DNA from: Devosia sp.
Lineage (GTDB): Bacteria; Pseudomonadota; Alphaproteobacteria; Rhizobiales; Devosiaceae
Length of the DNA stretch: 64,000 nucleotides
Direction of reading: 5' to 3'
Assembly: GCF_024707125.1 (NCBI RefSeq)
Contig: NZ_JANQAH010000011.1
Coordinates: 1,077,616-1,141,615 of the forward strand
The notes below the pieces were generated by a model. That model did no database searches and was not told the origin of the DNA. It saw only the letters and a program-made list of their open reading frames with translations. The position numbers were made by a program, and so were the translations under genes. Below, piece by piece: positions 26,149 to 35,352 of the stretch; position 1 is the first letter of the stretch; each line of letters starts with the position of its first letter.

Positions 26149-27243
26149 GTGGTCCTGCGACTGGACCGAGTCACCAAAGTCTATAACCAATTCACCGTAC
26201 TTCAGGAGCTTTCCCTCGATGTTCGACGGGGCGAGTTCCTGACCATCCTGGGCCCGAGCGGTTCGGGAAAGACCACCGTCCTGCAGCTCATTGCCGGGAT
26301 CGCCCAGCACACGTCGGGGCGACTGCTGTTCAACGGCAAGGACATAGGAAGGCTGCCCGCCAGCCAGCGTCCGTTCAACACGGTGTTTCAGGACTATGCC
26401 CTTTTCCCGCACATGACTGTGGCCGACAACGTCGGCTACGGTCCGCGGATCAAGGGCATGAACAGGCGCGACCTGCTGTCTCTGGTGGAACAGGCTCTGG
26501 AGCATGTCGAGCTGGGAGGCATGGGCAAGCGCTATCCGGCACAGCTGTCGGGTGGCCAGCGGCAGCGCGTCGCGCTGGCACGGGCGTTGATCAACAAGCC
26601 CTCCATCGTTCTGCTGGACGAACCGCTCTCCGCGCTCGATGCGGTGCTGCGACGCCAGATGCAGGTATTCCTCAAGGCCGCCCAGCGGTCGAGCGGCGTC
26701 ACGTTCGTTTTTGTCACCCACGATCAGGAAGAGGCGGTGGCGATGTCGGACCGCATCTGCGTCATGAATGGCGGCAGGGTCGAGCAACTGGGCACCCCTG
26801 CGCAGATCTACCACGAGCCATCAAACCGTTTCGTCAGCAGCTTCATGGGCGAGACCAATGCGTTGTCAGCGATCGTCTGGTCCATCGACAATGACCGGGT
26901 CGTTCTACGTTCGGCGCTGGGCGACCTGATAGCGTACAAGAGGCCCTACTATGCCTTTGTGCCCGGCGCAGAGGTGCTCCTGAATGTTCGGCCCGAAAGC
27001 GTGCAGCTGGATGTGTCCGGAGGGGCACCGAACACCAACAGGCTCGTGGCGAAAGTCGTCGACCGCGCTTTCCTCGGTCCCAACAGCAAGCTGACACTGG
27101 CCTTCCCGCAGGCTCAGAACTTGCACTGGGATGTGCGCACCCTCGGCAATCACGAATTGCCCGCTGCAGCCGGGAAAGCGGGCGAGGTCACAGCCTGGTT
27201 CCGCCCCGAAGATTGTGCACTCGTGCCGGCGAGCGGATCATGA
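26149..27243 (+). CDS. ABC transporter ATP-binding protein (PotA type)
   Basis: A 364-residue ATPase with Walker A GPSGSGKTT, Q-loop FQDYALFPH, signature LSGGQRQR, Walker B VLLDEPLSALD and H-loop FVTHDQ. A C-terminal TOBE-like regulatory domain follows residue 270 (NVRPESVQL). No ATG is in frame; the GTG at 26149 is the only reasonable start and its ribosome site is weak. It overlaps the first permease gene by four bases. Confidence 0.93.
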   Translation: MVLRLDRVTKVYNQFTVLQELSLDVRRGEFLTILGPSGSGKTTVLQLIAGIAQHTSGRLLFNGKDIGRLPASQRPFNTVFQDYALFPHMTVADNVGYGPRIKGMNRRDLLSLVEQALEHVELGGMGKRYPAQLSGGQRQRVALARALINKPSIVLLDEPLSALDAVLRRQMQVFLKAAQRSSGVTFVFVTHDQEEAVAMSDRICVMNGGRVEQLGTPAQIYHEPSNRFVSSFMGETNALSAIVWSIDNDRVVLRSALGDLIAYKRPYYAFVPGAEVLLNVRPESVQLDVSGGAPNTNRLVAKVVDRAFLGPNSKLTLAFPQAQNLHWDVRTLGNHELPAAAGKAGEVTAWFRPEDCALVPASGS

Positions 27244-28100
27244 GCGGACGTTTTTCCGGAGCGACGTTGGCCAAGAGCGCACTGGCCGTCGCGATCCTCG
27301 GCGTGCTCATCGTACTGCCGCTGGCGGTTTTTCTCGCGCACTCTTTCTACCGTATGGAGGACCGCGAAATCGTGCGGGCCTTCAGTTTCGCCAACTATGC
27401 CGAATTGGCGAGCAATCCCGCCTATCGCAGCGTATTCGTGCAGACCCTATGGCTGGCGCTGCAGGTGACGTTTATCAACACCGTGGTCGGCTGGATCGTG
27501 GCAAGGGCGATGTGGCGCCGACGGCAGCGACTGCATTTCGCGCTCATCCTGGCCGTGGCGGTGCCGTTGCTGCTGAGCTACGTCATCAAGATCTACGCGG
27601 TGCGGATGTTCCTGGGCGTCAACGGGTTGCTAAACTCGACGCTGACGTCACTGGGCATCATCGACGAACCGCTAGGGTTCCTGCTGTTCAACATGGCAGC
27701 GGTACGGATCACCCTATGCGTCGTGCTCCTGCCCTATTCGATACTCCCCATCTTCCTAACCCTGGAGCGGGTTCCGAGCAGACTCGTTCAGGCCGCGGAA
27801 GACCTGGGGGCGAGTGCGACGCAGGTGTTCTGGACCGTGCTGTTCCCTCTCGCCCTGCCGGGTACTGCGATGGCCACCACGCTAACCTTCGTATTCGCAG
27901 CGGGCGACTTCCTGATACCCGAGCTCGTGGGTGGGCCGAACGGGTTCACGCTGGGCCGGCTGATCTTCACGCAGTTCGGCCTCGCCTATAACTGGCCGTT
28001 CGGTGCGGCGCTGGCCGTGCTGCTGGTCGTCGTGACCCTCACCGCCGTCGTTCTGGGGCAGCGGCTGGCACAACCACGCTGGCAGCGGCAAAATGCATAG
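27240..28100 (+). CDS. ABC transporter permease (PotB type)
   Basis: A 286-residue inner-membrane protein with about six membrane segments. The EAA-type coupling loop is around EDLGASATQVFWTVLFPLALPG. It starts at the ATG overlapping the ATPase stop (ATGA). Together with the next permease it forms the channel of the importer. The order binding protein-ATPase-permease-permease is one of the standard arrangements of this family. Confidence 0.92.
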   Translation: MSGRFSGATLAKSALAVAILGVLIVLPLAVFLAHSFYRMEDREIVRAFSFANYAELASNPAYRSVFVQTLWLALQVTFINTVVGWIVARAMWRRRQRLHFALILAVAVPLLLSYVIKIYAVRMFLGVNGLLNSTLTSLGIIDEPLGFLLFNMAAVRITLCVVLLPYSILPIFLTLERVPSRLVQAAEDLGASATQVFWTVLFPLALPGTAMATTLTFVFAAGDFLIPELVGGPNGFTLGRLIFTQFGLAYNWPFGAALAVLLVVVTLTAVVLGQRLAQPRWQRQNA

Positions 28101-28908
28101 GTCTGTTCTCATGCGCCCTATTTCCTGGGTTCTGGCCGGGGTCACTCTGGTCGCGTTCATCGCCATGTATCTGCCGGTGCTGGTCGTTGCGTTGCTGTCG
28201 TTTTTCTGGGTGCGGCGCGGCGTAGTGCAGTGGGAGAGCTTCTCGTTCGACGCCTTCGCTGCTTTGGCGGCTAATGCCGACCTGACGGGGGTGCTCACGA
28301 ACTCCATCCTTATTGCAGCTGCGGCATCCCTGCTGTCGGTCGCTGTGGCCGCGATCCTCGCGCTGCTCGTCGCATCGCGAATGCCGCGTGCGGTCGTGGC
28401 GCTGGTCGAATTCATGGTGTTCCTGCCCTTCGTCCTGCCGCCGATCGTGACGGGACTTTCCCTGCTGATCGCCTTCCGGGAGGTGGGCCTGGCCCGCGGC
28501 CTAGCCGCGGTGACGGTAGGGCATGTCGTCGTCGTCCTCGCGGTCGTCTACAGCACGATCATCAATAGGCTGCGTGCCCTCAGCCCCACCCTGGTGGCCG
28601 CGTCGGCGGACCTGGGGGCGAATGGCTGGCAGACGTTCCGCTTCGTCGTCCTGCCACAGATGTCGAGCGCACTCGTCGCCGCAGGGGTTCTGGCTTTCGC
28701 CTTGTCGCTCGACGAGACGGTCGTGACGCTGTTCCTCGTCGGCGACTCCTCCACCCTGCCCATCCGGCTCTATTCGCTGATGCGGGTGGGCATCTCCGCC
28801 GAGGTCAATGCACTGGCGACACTGGTGATCGGGTTCACGACAGTCGTGGCCATTTTCGCGGGGCGCGCGCTGCTTCAACACAATCCACATGAGGGAAACA
28901 ATGCCTGA
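28093..28908 (+). CDS. ABC transporter permease (PotC type)
   Basis: A 271-residue partner permease with six predicted membrane segments and the coupling loop SADLGANGWQTFRFVVLPQMS. The first ATG (28093) overlaps the previous gene by eight bases; a second ATG at 28111 is possible. Its stop overlaps the start of the following SDR gene, so transport and catabolism genes are translationally linked. Confidence 0.92.
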   Translation: MHRSVLMRPISWVLAGVTLVAFIAMYLPVLVVALLSFFWVRRGVVQWESFSFDAFAALAANADLTGVLTNSILIAAAASLLSVAVAAILALLVASRMPRAVVALVEFMVFLPFVLPPIVTGLSLLIAFREVGLARGLAAVTVGHVVVVLAVVYSTIINRLRALSPTLVAASADLGANGWQTFRFVVLPQMSSALVAAGVLAFALSLDETVVTLFLVGDSSTLPIRLYSLMRVGISAEVNALATLVIGFTTVVAIFAGRALLQHNPHEGNNA

Positions 28909-29670
28909 ATTCGAGGGTAAGACAATTCTGGTCACGGGCGCAGCCCGGGGATCGGCCTAGCCATTGCCCGGCGCCTGTTCGAACTGGGCGCCAACATCAT
29001 CGTGACCGACATCGATCAGCTTGACGCCCCCGAAATGGCTCGCCCGGCCGGCAGCGGCGACTGGGTTCCCATGCATATGGACGTGACCGACCGCGGCGCC
29101 ATCACGACGGTGATGGCGTCGGTGACGAACCGGTTCGGGCGGCTGGACGGCCTCGTGAACAATGCCGCGATCCTCGATGCGAGCCGCCTCGATGGACTGG
29201 ACATGGACCGGTATCGCCATCTCATGCGCACCAATTTGGATTCGGCGCTTGTCTGCACGTTGGAAGCACTGCCGCATCTGGTGGCCTCGGCGCCGTCGGC
29301 CATCGTGAATATCGCCTCCATCATGGGGATGGCCGGCCTAAGGGACTCCATCCCCTATGCGACGGCAAAGGCGGGTCTGATCAACATGACGCGGAGCCTG
29401 GCGATAGAACTGGCGGCGTATCCTGTGCGCGTCAATGCCGTCGCGCCCGGCTTCATCCAGACCCGGATGTCCCTGCTGGCGGATGGCAGCAGCGAATACG
29501 ACACCGACGAGTTCAAAGACGTCTACTCCAAGCACCGGAAACTCCCCATGGGGCGCCCCGGTTCGCCCGAGGAGATCGCCGATCCGGTCGCCTTCCTTCT
29601 CTCCGATGCCGCTCGCTACATCACCGGCCAAACCCTGGTGGTCGATGGCGGCGTGACCGCCACTTACTGA
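28901..29670 (+). pseudogene. SDR family oxidoreductase, one-base frameshift
   Basis: The ATG at 28901 opens [17 protein letters not shown], the usual SDR start, and then hits a stop at 28958-28960. From about 28950 the other frame continues with [28 protein letters not shown], a catalytic YATAK near residue 150 and the C-terminal [10 protein letters not shown]. The break is in the G-run 28947-28950; one more G restores TGAARGIG. The rest is well preserved, so an assembly error is likely. In the operon it probably oxidises or reduces the sugar acid intermediate. Confidence 0.88.
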
Positions 29671-29680
29671 GGAACACAAT

Positions 29681-30865
29681 ATGATCAACAGCCCTGCCGC
29701 CGAGCAGAATACGTCCCCATTCCTGGCAATCACCGAGGTTCACTGCGTTCCCCTGGTCGGGGAGAGCCCAAAAGGCGGGTGGGCCACCGAGATCAGGCCC
29801 GAAGATCCGATCCACGCCATCATCGCCATCCATACCAAGGATGGTCCTACGGGATATGGGTCGGTCTTCACCAATGGTCATCTGGCATACGAGGCGGTGA
29901 AGCTATTGGCGCCGCTGCTGATCGGCGCCAACGCGCTGGAGCCCGGCCGATCGACGGAAAACCTCCACCAGAACTCGTTCTGGATGGGCCGCGGCGGAAC
30001 GTTGACCAATGTGATCAGCGGCCTCAACATCGCGCTCTGGGACATATTGGGCAAGGTGACCGGCCTGCCGGTTTCGACCCTGCTGGGTGGCCGCTATCTG
30101 GAAAAGGTCAAGCCATACTGCTCATTGCTGATGGATGAGCCGGCTGTGATGCGGGACACCATCGTCAAATATCGCGAGGAGGGCTATCGCGCCTTCAAGA
30201 TCGGGTGGGGGCCGTTCGGACGGCGTGACAACTACCGGTCCGACGAGGCGATCATCGAAGCGGCCCGGTCCGCACTGCCCGAGGGATATGAGCTGTTCGT
30301 GGACGCAGGCGCCAGCGACGCCTATTGGCCGAATGGCCTCAAATGGGCATTGCGGACCGCTGAGATGTTGCGCGACTATGATGTCGGCTGGTTCGAAGAG
30401 GCGCTGGTGCCCGATGACCTCGAGGGTTTCGTTACCCTGCGGCGCCAGGCCATGCTGCCGATCACCGGCGGCGAAGTGCTTACCCGCAGACAGTCGTTCC
30501 AGCCGTTTCTCGAGCGCGGCGCCTTCGACATAGTCCAGCCCGACGTCACTAAGGTGGGCGGCATCTCCGAGCAGCGCTACATCTACGAGATGGCGGCCGC
30601 CCATGGCGTGGCCTATGTAGGTCATGGATGGAATACGGCTCTAGGGCTCGCGGCCGACCTGCAGATGGCGGCGGCTTTCCCCAATACGCGCTATGTCGAA
30701 TATATCGGCGGCAGCGCCTATGTGGACGGCCTTCTCAAGACGCCGTTCAGCCTCGATCCGAATGGCATGCTGACGATCCCTCATGGTCCGGGCCTCGGGG
30801 TGCAATTGGACCCCGGGAAGCTTGCACGATACGTTCGCGATATCGACGTCCTGAGGCTGGCATGA
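29681..30865 (+). CDS. enolase-superfamily sugar acid dehydratase (mandelate racemase type)
   Basis: A 394-residue member of the mandelate racemase/muconate lactonizing group. Visible catalytic features are the lysine motif FKIGWG near 170, metal ligands in FVDAG, WFEEAL and ITGGEVL, and the histidine in YVGHGWN near 310. Such enzymes remove water from or racemise aldonic and aldaric acids. The substrate is not evident. A broken copy of the segment around the histidine is present at 19810-19966. Confidence 0.9.
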   Translation: MINSPAAEQNTSPFLAITEVHCVPLVGESPKGGWATEIRPEDPIHAIIAIHTKDGPTGYGSVFTNGHLAYEAVKLLAPLLIGANALEPGRSTENLHQNSFWMGRGGTLTNVISGLNIALWDILGKVTGLPVSTLLGGRYLEKVKPYCSLLMDEPAVMRDTIVKYREEGYRAFKIGWGPFGRRDNYRSDEAIIEAARSALPEGYELFVDAGASDAYWPNGLKWALRTAEMLRDYDVGWFEEALVPDDLEGFVTLRRQAMLPITGGEVLTRRQSFQPFLERGAFDIVQPDVTKVGGISEQRYIYEMAAAHGVAYVGHGWNTALGLAADLQMAAAFPNTRYVEYIGGSAYVDGLLKTPFSLDPNGMLTIPHGPGLGVQLDPGKLARYVRDIDVLRLA

Positions 30866-31890
30866 GCCGGCATGTGAGCGGAACGGCCTATCAAGCGATC
30901 GAGCACGATGCCGATGGACGACCGTTCCGGGTGATCACCGTTACCATGGAAGCGGGACTATCGGTCAGGATCATGCCTGACCGAGGCCTCGATATCGCCG
31001 ATTGCTGGTATCGGGGGCGCGCCCTGCACTGGGATGGCTGGGCGCCGGCGGCAGCGCCGGTAACCGGATTGCACGGCGCCGAATGGGAGCGGCATTTCTT
31101 CGGTGGCATCCTCACCACCTGCGGGCTGGCCAATGTCGGCGAGCCCAGCGAGGGGCACGGTCTGCACGGCCGCTACAACCATCTGCCCGCCAGCCGGGTC
31201 AGCGTCGAACACGTAGAACAGGATGGCTCCACCTCGATCGTCATAACCGGCAGCATTGCGGAAGCGACACTGGACGGCGGCCTGCTCACCCTCGAGCGCA
31301 CCATTACGCTTGCCTCAGGCGTGGCATCGCTTAGCGTCCGTGACGTCGTCACAAATCATGGATCTTCGCCGACGCCGGCGCCGCTGCTTTATCATCTGAA
31401 CTTCGGTGGGTCGCTGCTGGCCGGCGACTGCCGTGTCGCGGTGGACGATCGGGTCGAGACAGTCAACGAATTCGGGGACTGGCGGCAGCTGCCCGGGGGC
31501 TGGCAATATCCTGGCAAATCTCGAGACTGCGAGCCCGTGACCGTCGAGCACCTGCTCAACGAAGGCACTCCAACCGGCATCGCGACCATTTCCTCAGCCA
31601 CGACAGGGATAGTGGTGGCCGTCACCTGGGACCGCCGTTCCCAGCCGCGCTTGCTTCAATGGATCAATACGAACGGGACCGATCGCGTCATGGCGCTCGA
31701 ACCTGCCAATTGCGGGACTAAGGGCCGTAGTTTCGATCGGTCTCGCGGCACCCTGCCGGTCTTGAATGCTGGCGAGAGCCGCACATCTAGCTTCACGATT
31801 AAGGCGGAGCCGCACATATCCGCGGCTCGACAGCGCGAATTGGCGCTGGTGACGAGCAGAACAGAAACGAACTTGGAGATTACGCCTTGA
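30862..31890 (+). CDS. DUF4432 / aldose 1-epimerase-like protein
   Basis: A 342-residue protein starting at the ATG that overlaps the dehydratase stop (ATGA). It has the galactose-mutarotase-like fold of the DUF4432 family: VRIMPDRGLDIADCWYRG, FFGGILTTCGLANVG with a likely catalytic HGLHGRYNHLPA, LYHLNFGG, and ALEPANCGTKGR. Members are often found beside sugar-acid catabolic genes, where they may act on cyclic forms of the substrate. The exact role here is inferred from the operon. Confidence 0.85.
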   Translation: MSRHVSGTAYQAIEHDADGRPFRVITVTMEAGLSVRIMPDRGLDIADCWYRGRALHWDGWAPAAAPVTGLHGAEWERHFFGGILTTCGLANVGEPSEGHGLHGRYNHLPASRVSVEHVEQDGSTSIVITGSIAEATLDGGLLTLERTITLASGVASLSVRDVVTNHGSSPTPAPLLYHLNFGGSLLAGDCRVAVDDRVETVNEFGDWRQLPGGWQYPGKSRDCEPVTVEHLLNEGTPTGIATISSATTGIVVAVTWDRRSQPRLLQWINTNGTDRVMALEPANCGTKGRSFDRSRGTLPVLNAGESRTSSFTIKAEPHISAARQRELALVTSRTETNLEITP

Positions 31891-32303
31891 CCGCTACCAA
31901 AGCCGCCATTGCTAGGTTGGAGGGGATCACTGTGCTCGCAGATGACGTAGCGAAGCTCGCGACCTTCTATCGTGACGCGCTCGGCCTTTGCGTTGACGTC
32001 TCGGAGCAGAACTACGTCGCCTTTGGAGGCGAAGGCATACGCTTTGCCATCTTCTCTAGGATCGGCATGAGCCCCAATACGCACGATCACCCTGATTACC
32101 GCACGCAGTTCACTGGCCAAGCCTTCGAGCTGAATTTCGAATGTGCATCGACAGACGATGTCAACAAACGGTTTACCCACATCGTGGCGAATGGCGGGCG
32201 TTCCATCGCCGACCCCACGAAGCAGCCCTGGGGACATTTTGCCGGCTTCTTTGCCGATCCGGAGGGCAACATCCACAGCCTCTTCGCCGTTCTAGCCGAG
32301 TAG
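31887..32303 (+). CDS. VOC family protein (glyoxalase/dioxygenase fold)
   Basis: A 138-residue single VOC domain starting with TTG that overlaps the previous stop (TTGA). The pattern is LEGITVLADDVAKLATFYRDALGL at the start and FFADPEGNIHSLF at the end, with a metal-ligand glutamate in FELNFEC. It is the last gene of the catabolic operon. VOC proteins include lyases, epimerases and resistance proteins, so no specific reaction can be assigned. Confidence 0.8.
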   Translation: MTATKAAIARLEGITVLADDVAKLATFYRDALGLCVDVSEQNYVAFGGEGIRFAIFSRIGMSPNTHDHPDYRTQFTGQAFELNFECASTDDVNKRFTHIVANGGRSIADPTKQPWGHFAGFFADPEGNIHSLFAVLAE

Positions 32304-32789
32304 GGGTTCATCATGCTCCAGGGTTGCCGCTGCAGCAATGTGTCGAACCGCTCCAGCATAAGGACGGCTTTCAAGAAAACGCGATTCCACCACGAAATGT
32401 TCAAGGGGGAGGTCGGCCGACAGGCGTCTGAGGGGTGGTTTGCAGACAGTCAGCTTTAGGTCGCCATGTATCATAAGCCGACATTGGCGCCGGACGCGCC
32501 TCCGCAGGGTTCTTCTGTCGTTGATTGCGTCGCCAACTCTTCTTGAAATTTCGAACGTGGGTCGTTAGACCTTTCTTGGGTGCCTTTAACGGGCAGGATT
32601 ACGCTGGTCGGGCCGCCAGCGGAACACAATCTCGAATGAGACCCATGGCCCATCTGAGCTTGGCTGATCAAAGCCGCTCCAACAGCATTTCATATCAGGC
32701 TTTTTCCGAGGCAGCTCCCGAGCGGCCGCGCGCCCTGTCGCTTGCCTGAACTACTTTCCAAACATCCGTGTCTTAAGGAGCTGGCGACA
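32304..32789. other. gene-free region before nhaA
   Basis: About 490 bases without a supported frame. It contains GAGGGGTGGTTTGCAGACAG near 32430, which matches AAGGGGTGGTTTGCGGACCG near 58160, and so appears to hold another relic of the degenerate intergenic repeat family. The nhaA promoter must lie in its right part. Confidence 0.45.
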
Positions 32790-33986
32790 ATGTCTGCTAC
32801 GCCCACTCGTCCCGTCTCCGTTCTCCGGGCCTTTCTCGATAATGCCTCTTCTGGCGGTATCGTCCTCATGGCCGCCGCCGCACTTGCGCTGGTGGTCGCG
32901 AATTCGCCACTCGCAACGGCCTATTTCGATGGCCTTCATACCTATGTCGGCGACCTCTCGGTTCATCATTGGATCAATGACGGCCTGATGGCGGCATTCT
33001 TCCTGCTCGTTGGCCTCGAGATAAAGCGGGAGGTCCTCGACGGTCAGCTTTCGACCTGGTCCCGCCGGGTTCTCCCCGGATTTGCGGCTTTGGGCGGTAT
33101 GATCGTCCCGGCTATCATCTTCGTGGCATTCAACGTTGGAGAAGGCGGCCATCCGCGAGGATGGGCAATTCCGGCTGCGACTGACATCGCTTTTGCCCTT
33201 GGCGTCCTCTCCCTGCTGGGGCCACGCGTACCGTTGACGCTGCGCGTATTCCTGACAGCCCTTGCCATCATCGATGACCTCGGTGCAGTCGTCATCATTG
33301 CCCTGTTCTACACCAGCTCGCTCAACGTTCTCGCCCTTATCGGGGCAGTCGTCGTTCTCCTGATCCTCGTGGCAATGAACCGGCTGCGAGTCTTCGCCCT
33401 CTGGCCCTATCTGGTTCTCGGCGTTGTGCTCTGGTTCCTTGTGCTGCAATCGGGCGTACATGCCACCCTGGCGGGGGTCGCCCTCGCACTTTGCATTCCC
33501 CTGCGCGTCACACCAGCAGCACCAGATGCCCACGATTCGCCGCTGCACATTCTTGAGCACGCAATCGCGCCCTGGGTGACATTCTTGATCGTACCCGTCT
33601 TTGGCTTAGCCAATGCCGGTGTTTCATTCGCCGGCATGACCCTGCAATCCGTGATCGATCCGGTCCCGCTCGGCGTTGCCATGGGGCTTTTCATTGGCAA
33701 GCAGCTCGGCGTTTTCGGCTTTGCAGCACTGGCGATCCGGGCTGGCTGGGCAGAGTTGCCGATGTACGCATCCTGGCGACAGCTCTACGGTGTCGCGGTG
33801 CTGTGCGGTATCGGCTTCACTATGAGCCTATTCATAGGTCTCCTGGCGTTTCCAGAGTCTCCGATGTTGCAGGATGAGGTCAAGCTTGGCGTTCTACTTG
33901 GATCGGCACTGTCTGCAGCCGCAGGATGGATTCTTCTGCGAAACTCTGCCGCTCGCGCACCGGTAGGTCTGGCGACCGAGGCCTGA
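32790..33986 (+). CDS. nhaA: Na+/H+ antiporter NhaA
   Basis: A 398-residue antiporter from the ATG at 32790, which has AAGGAG nine bases upstream. It shows the NhaA hallmarks: [42 protein letters not shown], and the paired aspartates in [18 protein letters not shown] that carry the ions. There are about twelve membrane segments. It exports sodium in exchange for protons at alkaline pH. A small membrane protein follows by four bases. Confidence 0.95.
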   Translation: MSATPTRPVSVLRAFLDNASSGGIVLMAAAALALVVANSPLATAYFDGLHTYVGDLSVHHWINDGLMAAFFLLVGLEIKREVLDGQLSTWSRRVLPGFAALGGMIVPAIIFVAFNVGEGGHPRGWAIPAATDIAFALGVLSLLGPRVPLTLRVFLTALAIIDDLGAVVIIALFYTSSLNVLALIGAVVVLLILVAMNRLRVFALWPYLVLGVVLWFLVLQSGVHATLAGVALALCIPLRVTPAAPDAHDSPLHILEHAIAPWVTFLIVPVFGLANAGVSFAGMTLQSVIDPVPLGVAMGLFIGKQLGVFGFAALAIRAGWAELPMYASWRQLYGVAVLCGIGFTMSLFIGLLAFPESPMLQDEVKLGVLLGSALSAAAGWILLRNSAARAPVGLATEA

Positions 33987-33990
33987 TGCA

Positions 33991-34347
33991 ATGTCCGACG
34001 AGAAATACTACGCTGTCGAGGTTCTGCCCAAGGACAGTAGCGCGGCAGTCTCGGTGACGACCGTTCCTGCCAGCGGACCATTGGAGGCCGCCCGGCGAGC
34101 CCTTGGCGAGGTGGTGACGAACCGCCGCCAGGCGGACGACGTAAGAGTTCGGGTTTGGGAGTTGAGAGATGATTTCACGACCAATTGTCTGGAGCTTTTC
34201 AAACCTGCAGAGAACGCTCCAGATCTAACTGGGACGAGGAGAGGAGCCGACAGTATGAACGTTCACAACTGGATTGCACTCGTCTGCGTCCTGGCGGTAG
34301 CTGCAACCTCTCTGGTTGTTGTTTTGTCTCGGGCAATGCCGCATTAG
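33991..34347 (+). CDS. small hypothetical protein with one membrane segment
   Basis: A 118-residue protein four bases after nhaA and probably co-transcribed with it. The first 85 residues are soluble and charged; the C-terminus is a single hydrophobic helix (WIALVCVLAVAATSLVVVL). I recognise no family. It could be a tail-anchored accessory protein of the antiporter, but that is only suggested by position. Confidence 0.6.
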   Translation: MSDEKYYAVEVLPKDSSAAVSVTTVPASGPLEAARRALGEVVTNRRQADDVRVRVWELRDDFTTNCLELFKPAENAPDLTGTRRGADSMNVHNWIALVCVLAVAATSLVVVLSRAMPH

Positions 34348-34653
34348 CGGTCAGAGAGTCGCGTTCGGAATGCAGCGATGGTTAGCATTGACGATTTGTC
34401 TGGGCTTGATGGGCGCGACATTGGTTATCGTCTTGTGGCCGGGCCTTTCGGTTTGGTGGTAAGCCAGCCAACTCGTTTGGTTCACCGATACTACTGGCAG
34501 GTCGAAGTAAGGCAGCCTTTTTTTGGGGGCCGAATGCCCCACAACTGCTGAAAAGGGGTGGGTGTCAGCCCAGCTCTCTCCGGGTTGGTGTACCGCCAGT
34601 CCAATCGGCTTTACGCCTTCATGTTCAACGGACATGTTCTACACTATACCAGC
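34348..34653. other. no gene seen
   Basis: About 300 bases between the small membrane protein and the convergent VIT gene. Near 34521-34560 there is a GGGGGC/GCCCC pairing flanked by a T-run and an A-run, which could fold but is not a canonical terminator for either strand. Confidence 0.4.
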
Positions 34654-35352
34654 CTAGGTACTGACGCCGAACGCGGCGCCAATCAAAGCGGTTGCGGCCA
34701 TGGCGATCGCGCCCCAGAGCACAACGCGGGCAGCGCCACGCACGATGCCTGCACCGCCTGCCGAGGCGCCGAGTGCGCCCAAGATCGCCAACCCAGCCAA
34801 TGTCGTACCAGCCACGACCAGGTTCGCCTGTTCTGCCGGGGTGAAGAACGCAACCGCAATCGGCACCACGGCGCCCGCAGAAAATGTCAGTGCCGAGACG
34901 AACGCAGCCTGGACAGGCTTCGTTTCTACGGTTTCCGAGATACCCAGTTCGTCACGGGCATGTGCAGCCAGCGCGTCCCGGGCGGTGAGTTGCGTGGCAA
35001 CCTCGCGCGCCAAGGATTGTTCGAGACCCCGCGCAACGTAGATCTTTGTCAACTCGTCAAGTTCGCCGGCAGGATCGGCAGCTAGCTCGGCGCGTTCGCG
35101 TGCAAGATCGGCCTGTTCGGCGTCGTACTGGGAGCTTACCGAGACATATTCGCCAGCCGCCATGGACATTGCACCGGCGACAAGGCCCGCGAGACCGGCA
35201 ATCAGGATCGCCTTGTGGTCGGATCCTGCCGTAGCGACGCCAACCACCAAGCTGGCGGTCGAGACCAGCCCGTCATTGGCGCCGAGCACCGCGGCCCGCA
35301 GCCAACCAATGCGATGGACCATATGCACTTCCGAATGGGTAAATCGGCTCAC
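34654..35352 (-). CDS. VIT family iron/manganese transporter
   Basis: A 232-residue protein starting at the GTG at 35352, which overlaps the kinase stop (GTGA) and gives the family's usual N-terminus before IGWLRAAVLGANDGLVSTASLVVG. GLAGLVAGAMSMAAGEYVSVSSQ and the EQADLARERAEL metal-binding helix are typical. Five membrane segments are expected. The family moves Fe(II) or Mn(II). As the last gene of the PepSY-cytochrome-kinase operon it could be an output of that signalling system, or simply share its metal theme. Confidence 0.9.
   Translation of the reverse strand: MSRFTHSEVHMVHRIGWLRAAVLGANDGLVSTASLVVGVATAGSDHKAILIAGLAGLVAGAMSMAAGEYVSVSSQYDAEQADLARERAELAADPAGELDELTKIYVARGLEQSLAREVATQLTARDALAAHARDELGISETVETKPVQAAFVSALTFSAGAVVPIAVAFFTPAEQANLVVAGTTLAGLAILGALGASAGGAGIVRGAARVVLWGAIAMAATALIGAAFGVST

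Noticed and set aside
32142..32431. Plus-strand frame across the end of the VOC gene
   Set aside because: It is out of frame with the VOC gene, starts inside it, and is rich in Arg, Cys and His like other shadow frames.
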